Shown: positions 6,695 through 7,442 of the stretch, piece by piece
How the letters are laid out: each line of letters opens with the position of its first letter
Position numbering within the stretch: the first letter of the stretch is position 1
Assembly: GCA_002440625.1 (NCBI GenBank)
Contig: DJUV01000071.1
Coordinates: 1-7,442 of the forward strand
DNA length: 7,442 bases
Direction: 5' to 3'
Source: Rhodobacteraceae bacterium UBA6273
GTDB lineage: Bacteria; Pseudomonadota; Alphaproteobacteria; Rhodobacterales; Rhodobacteraceae
The notes under the pieces: generated by a model
What the model was told of the DNA's origin: nothing
Seen by the model: the letters and a program-made list of their open reading frames with translations, nothing else
Databases searched by the model: none
Translations under genes and position numbers: made by a program

Positions 6695-6716
6695 AAGCCT
6701 TGTGCCCACGCTTGCC
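6692..6716. repeat. Inverted repeat B in the HNH-hisF control region
   Basis: GGCAAGC (6692-6698) and GCTTGCC (6710-6716) are perfect reverse complements with an 11-base spacer. Its left arm shares three bases (6692-6694) with the right arm of repeat A, so the two structures would compete if they form in RNA. Confidence 0.55.
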
Positions 6717-6746
6717 TTTCGTCTCATACCGCGGCATTCAGGCCCC

Positions 6747-7442
6747 ATGCTCAAGACCCGCATCATTCCCTGCCTCGATGTCGCCGATGGCCGTGTGGTC
6801 AAGGGTGTGAACTTCGTCGATCTGATCGACGCGGGCGACCCGGTGGAGGCTGCGAAGGCCTATGACGCGGCGGGGGCGGATGAGCTTTGCTTTCTCGACA
6901 TCCACGCCACCCATGAAAATCGCGGCACGATGTTCGACCTTGTCACCCGGACGGCGGAACAATGCTACATCCCCCTGACCGTGGGTGGCGGCGTGCGGAG
7001 CCATGAGGATGTGCGCGCCCTCCTCCTCGCCGGGGCCGACAAGGTCAGCTTCAACTCCGCCGCCGTCGCCAACCCCGATGTCGTGGCCGAAGCCGCCGAT
7101 CGTTTCGGCAGCCAGTGCATCGTTGTGGCCATTGACGCCAAGACCGTGATGCCGGGCCGTTGGGAAATCTTCACCCACGGCGGGCGCAAGGCGACCGGGA
7201 TCGACGCGGTGGAGTTCGCGCGGACCGTCGCCGCGAAGGGTGCCGGGGAAATCCTCCTGACCTCGATGGACCGCGACGGTACGCGGGCCGGCTTCAACCT
7301 GCCCCTCACCCGCGCCATCGCCGATGCCGTCGACATCCCGGTGATCGCCTCCGGCGGCGTCGGCACACTTGATCACCTCGTCGAGGGGATCACCGAGGGC
7401 CACGCCTCCGCCGTCCTCGCCGCCTCGATCTTCCATTTCGGC
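6747..7442 (+). CDS. hisF: Imidazole glycerol phosphate synthase cyclase subunit HisF, truncated by the window end
   Basis: 232 codons are visible from ATG 6747 with no stop, so roughly the last 20-25 codons lie beyond the right edge (the family is usually about 250-258 residues). HisF is the cyclase half of the HisF-HisH enzyme of histidine synthesis. It uses ammonia from HisH to convert PRFAR to imidazole glycerol phosphate and AICAR. It is a (βα)8 barrel, and both catalytic aspartates sit at their standard positions: Asp11 in IIPCLDV and Asp130 in [15 protein letters not shown] (78-85), FNSAAV (102-107), [11 protein letters not shown] (144-154), TSMDRDGT (172-179) and IASGGVGT (200-207) are the expected phosphate-binding and barrel motifs. 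It is transcribed away from the HNH gene. No other his gene lies in the window; the rest may follow downstream. The ribosome binding site is poor. Confidence 0.98.
   Translation, partial: MLKTRIIPCLDVADGRVVKGVNFVDLIDAGDPVEAAKAYDAAGADELCFLDIHATHENRGTMFDLVTRTAEQCYIPLTVGGGVRSHEDVRALLLAGADKVSFNSAAVANPDVVAEAADRFGSQCIVVAIDAKTVMPGRWEIFTHGGRKATGIDAVEFARTVAAKGAGEILLTSMDRDGTRAGFNLPLTRAIADAVDIPVIASGGVGTLDHLVEGITEGHASAVLAASIFHFG

Larger units (their letters stand above)
6663..6746. promoter_or_regulatory. Divergent control region between the HNH gene and hisF
   Basis: If the HNH gene starts at 6662, these 84 bases must carry the promoters for both it and hisF. They contain two perfect 7-bp inverted repeats that overlap by three bases (6675-6694 and 6692-6716) and a sigma-54-like element reading towards the HNH gene (6692-6707). 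For hisF, TTGTGC (6700-6705) and TCATAC (6724-6729) make a weak sigma-70-like pair with 18-base spacing. hisF has only AGG (6740-6742) at 4 bases as a poor ribosome binding site. The promoters are inferred. Confidence 0.45.

Noticed and set aside
6663..6737. 25-codon upstream extension of the HNH gene to ATG 6737
   Set aside because: Possible but less likely: the recognisable domain starts at 6662, the stretch is rich in dyads, and only 9 bases would remain before hisF. Not excluded.
6738..7436. 232-codon open frame on the - strand opposite hisF
   Set aside because: Antisense shadow; hisF on the + strand is unmistakable.

Overview
The window looks like chromosomal DNA from a high-GC alphaproteobacterium, most likely of the Rhodobacterales (Rhodobacter/Paracoccus/Roseobacter relatives). 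This rests on the GC-rich third codon positions, the compact mreB-mreC-mreD-mrdA-rodA cluster, and recognisable alphaproteobacterial versions of the proteins. The genus is an inference and was not checked against a database.

Positions 1-4668 hold the tail of mreB followed by mreC, mreD, mrdA (PBP2) and rodA, all on the + strand. This is the rod-complex (elongasome) operon. MreB filaments organise the complex, MreC and MreD link it across the inner membrane, RodA polymerises glycan strands from lipid II, and PBP2 crosslinks them. mreC/mreD overlap by 8 bases, and mreD/mrdA and mrdA/rodA each overlap through ATGA, so the proteins are probably made by coupled translation. A GhrA-type 2-hydroxyacid dehydrogenase starts 7 bases after rodA, with a ribosome binding site that overlaps the rodA stop codon, so it looks like the last gene of the operon although its role is metabolic.

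Positions 5615-5741 form a short spacer between convergent genes. It contains an imperfect hairpin and, on the - strand, an open frame that continues directly from the stop codon of the next gene.

Positions 5742-6662 (possibly to 6737) encode, on the - strand, an HNH endonuclease with an N-terminal domain that resembles PUA/EVE-type readers of modified bases. It is plausibly a modification-dependent (type IV-like) restriction enzyme. Its GC content (about 55-58% in lines I counted) is lower than in neighbouring genes (63-70%), which hints at acquisition. It separates the cell-wall operon from hisF, which starts divergently at 6747 and runs off the right edge.

The region between the HNH gene and hisF (6663-6746) is dense in dyad symmetry. 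It has two perfect 7-bp inverted repeats that overlap by three bases, plus a sigma-54-like element on the - strand. This region and the HNH protein are the least ordinary parts of the window; the rest is well-conserved core genome. I saw no tRNA, rRNA, CRISPR array or insertion sequence.
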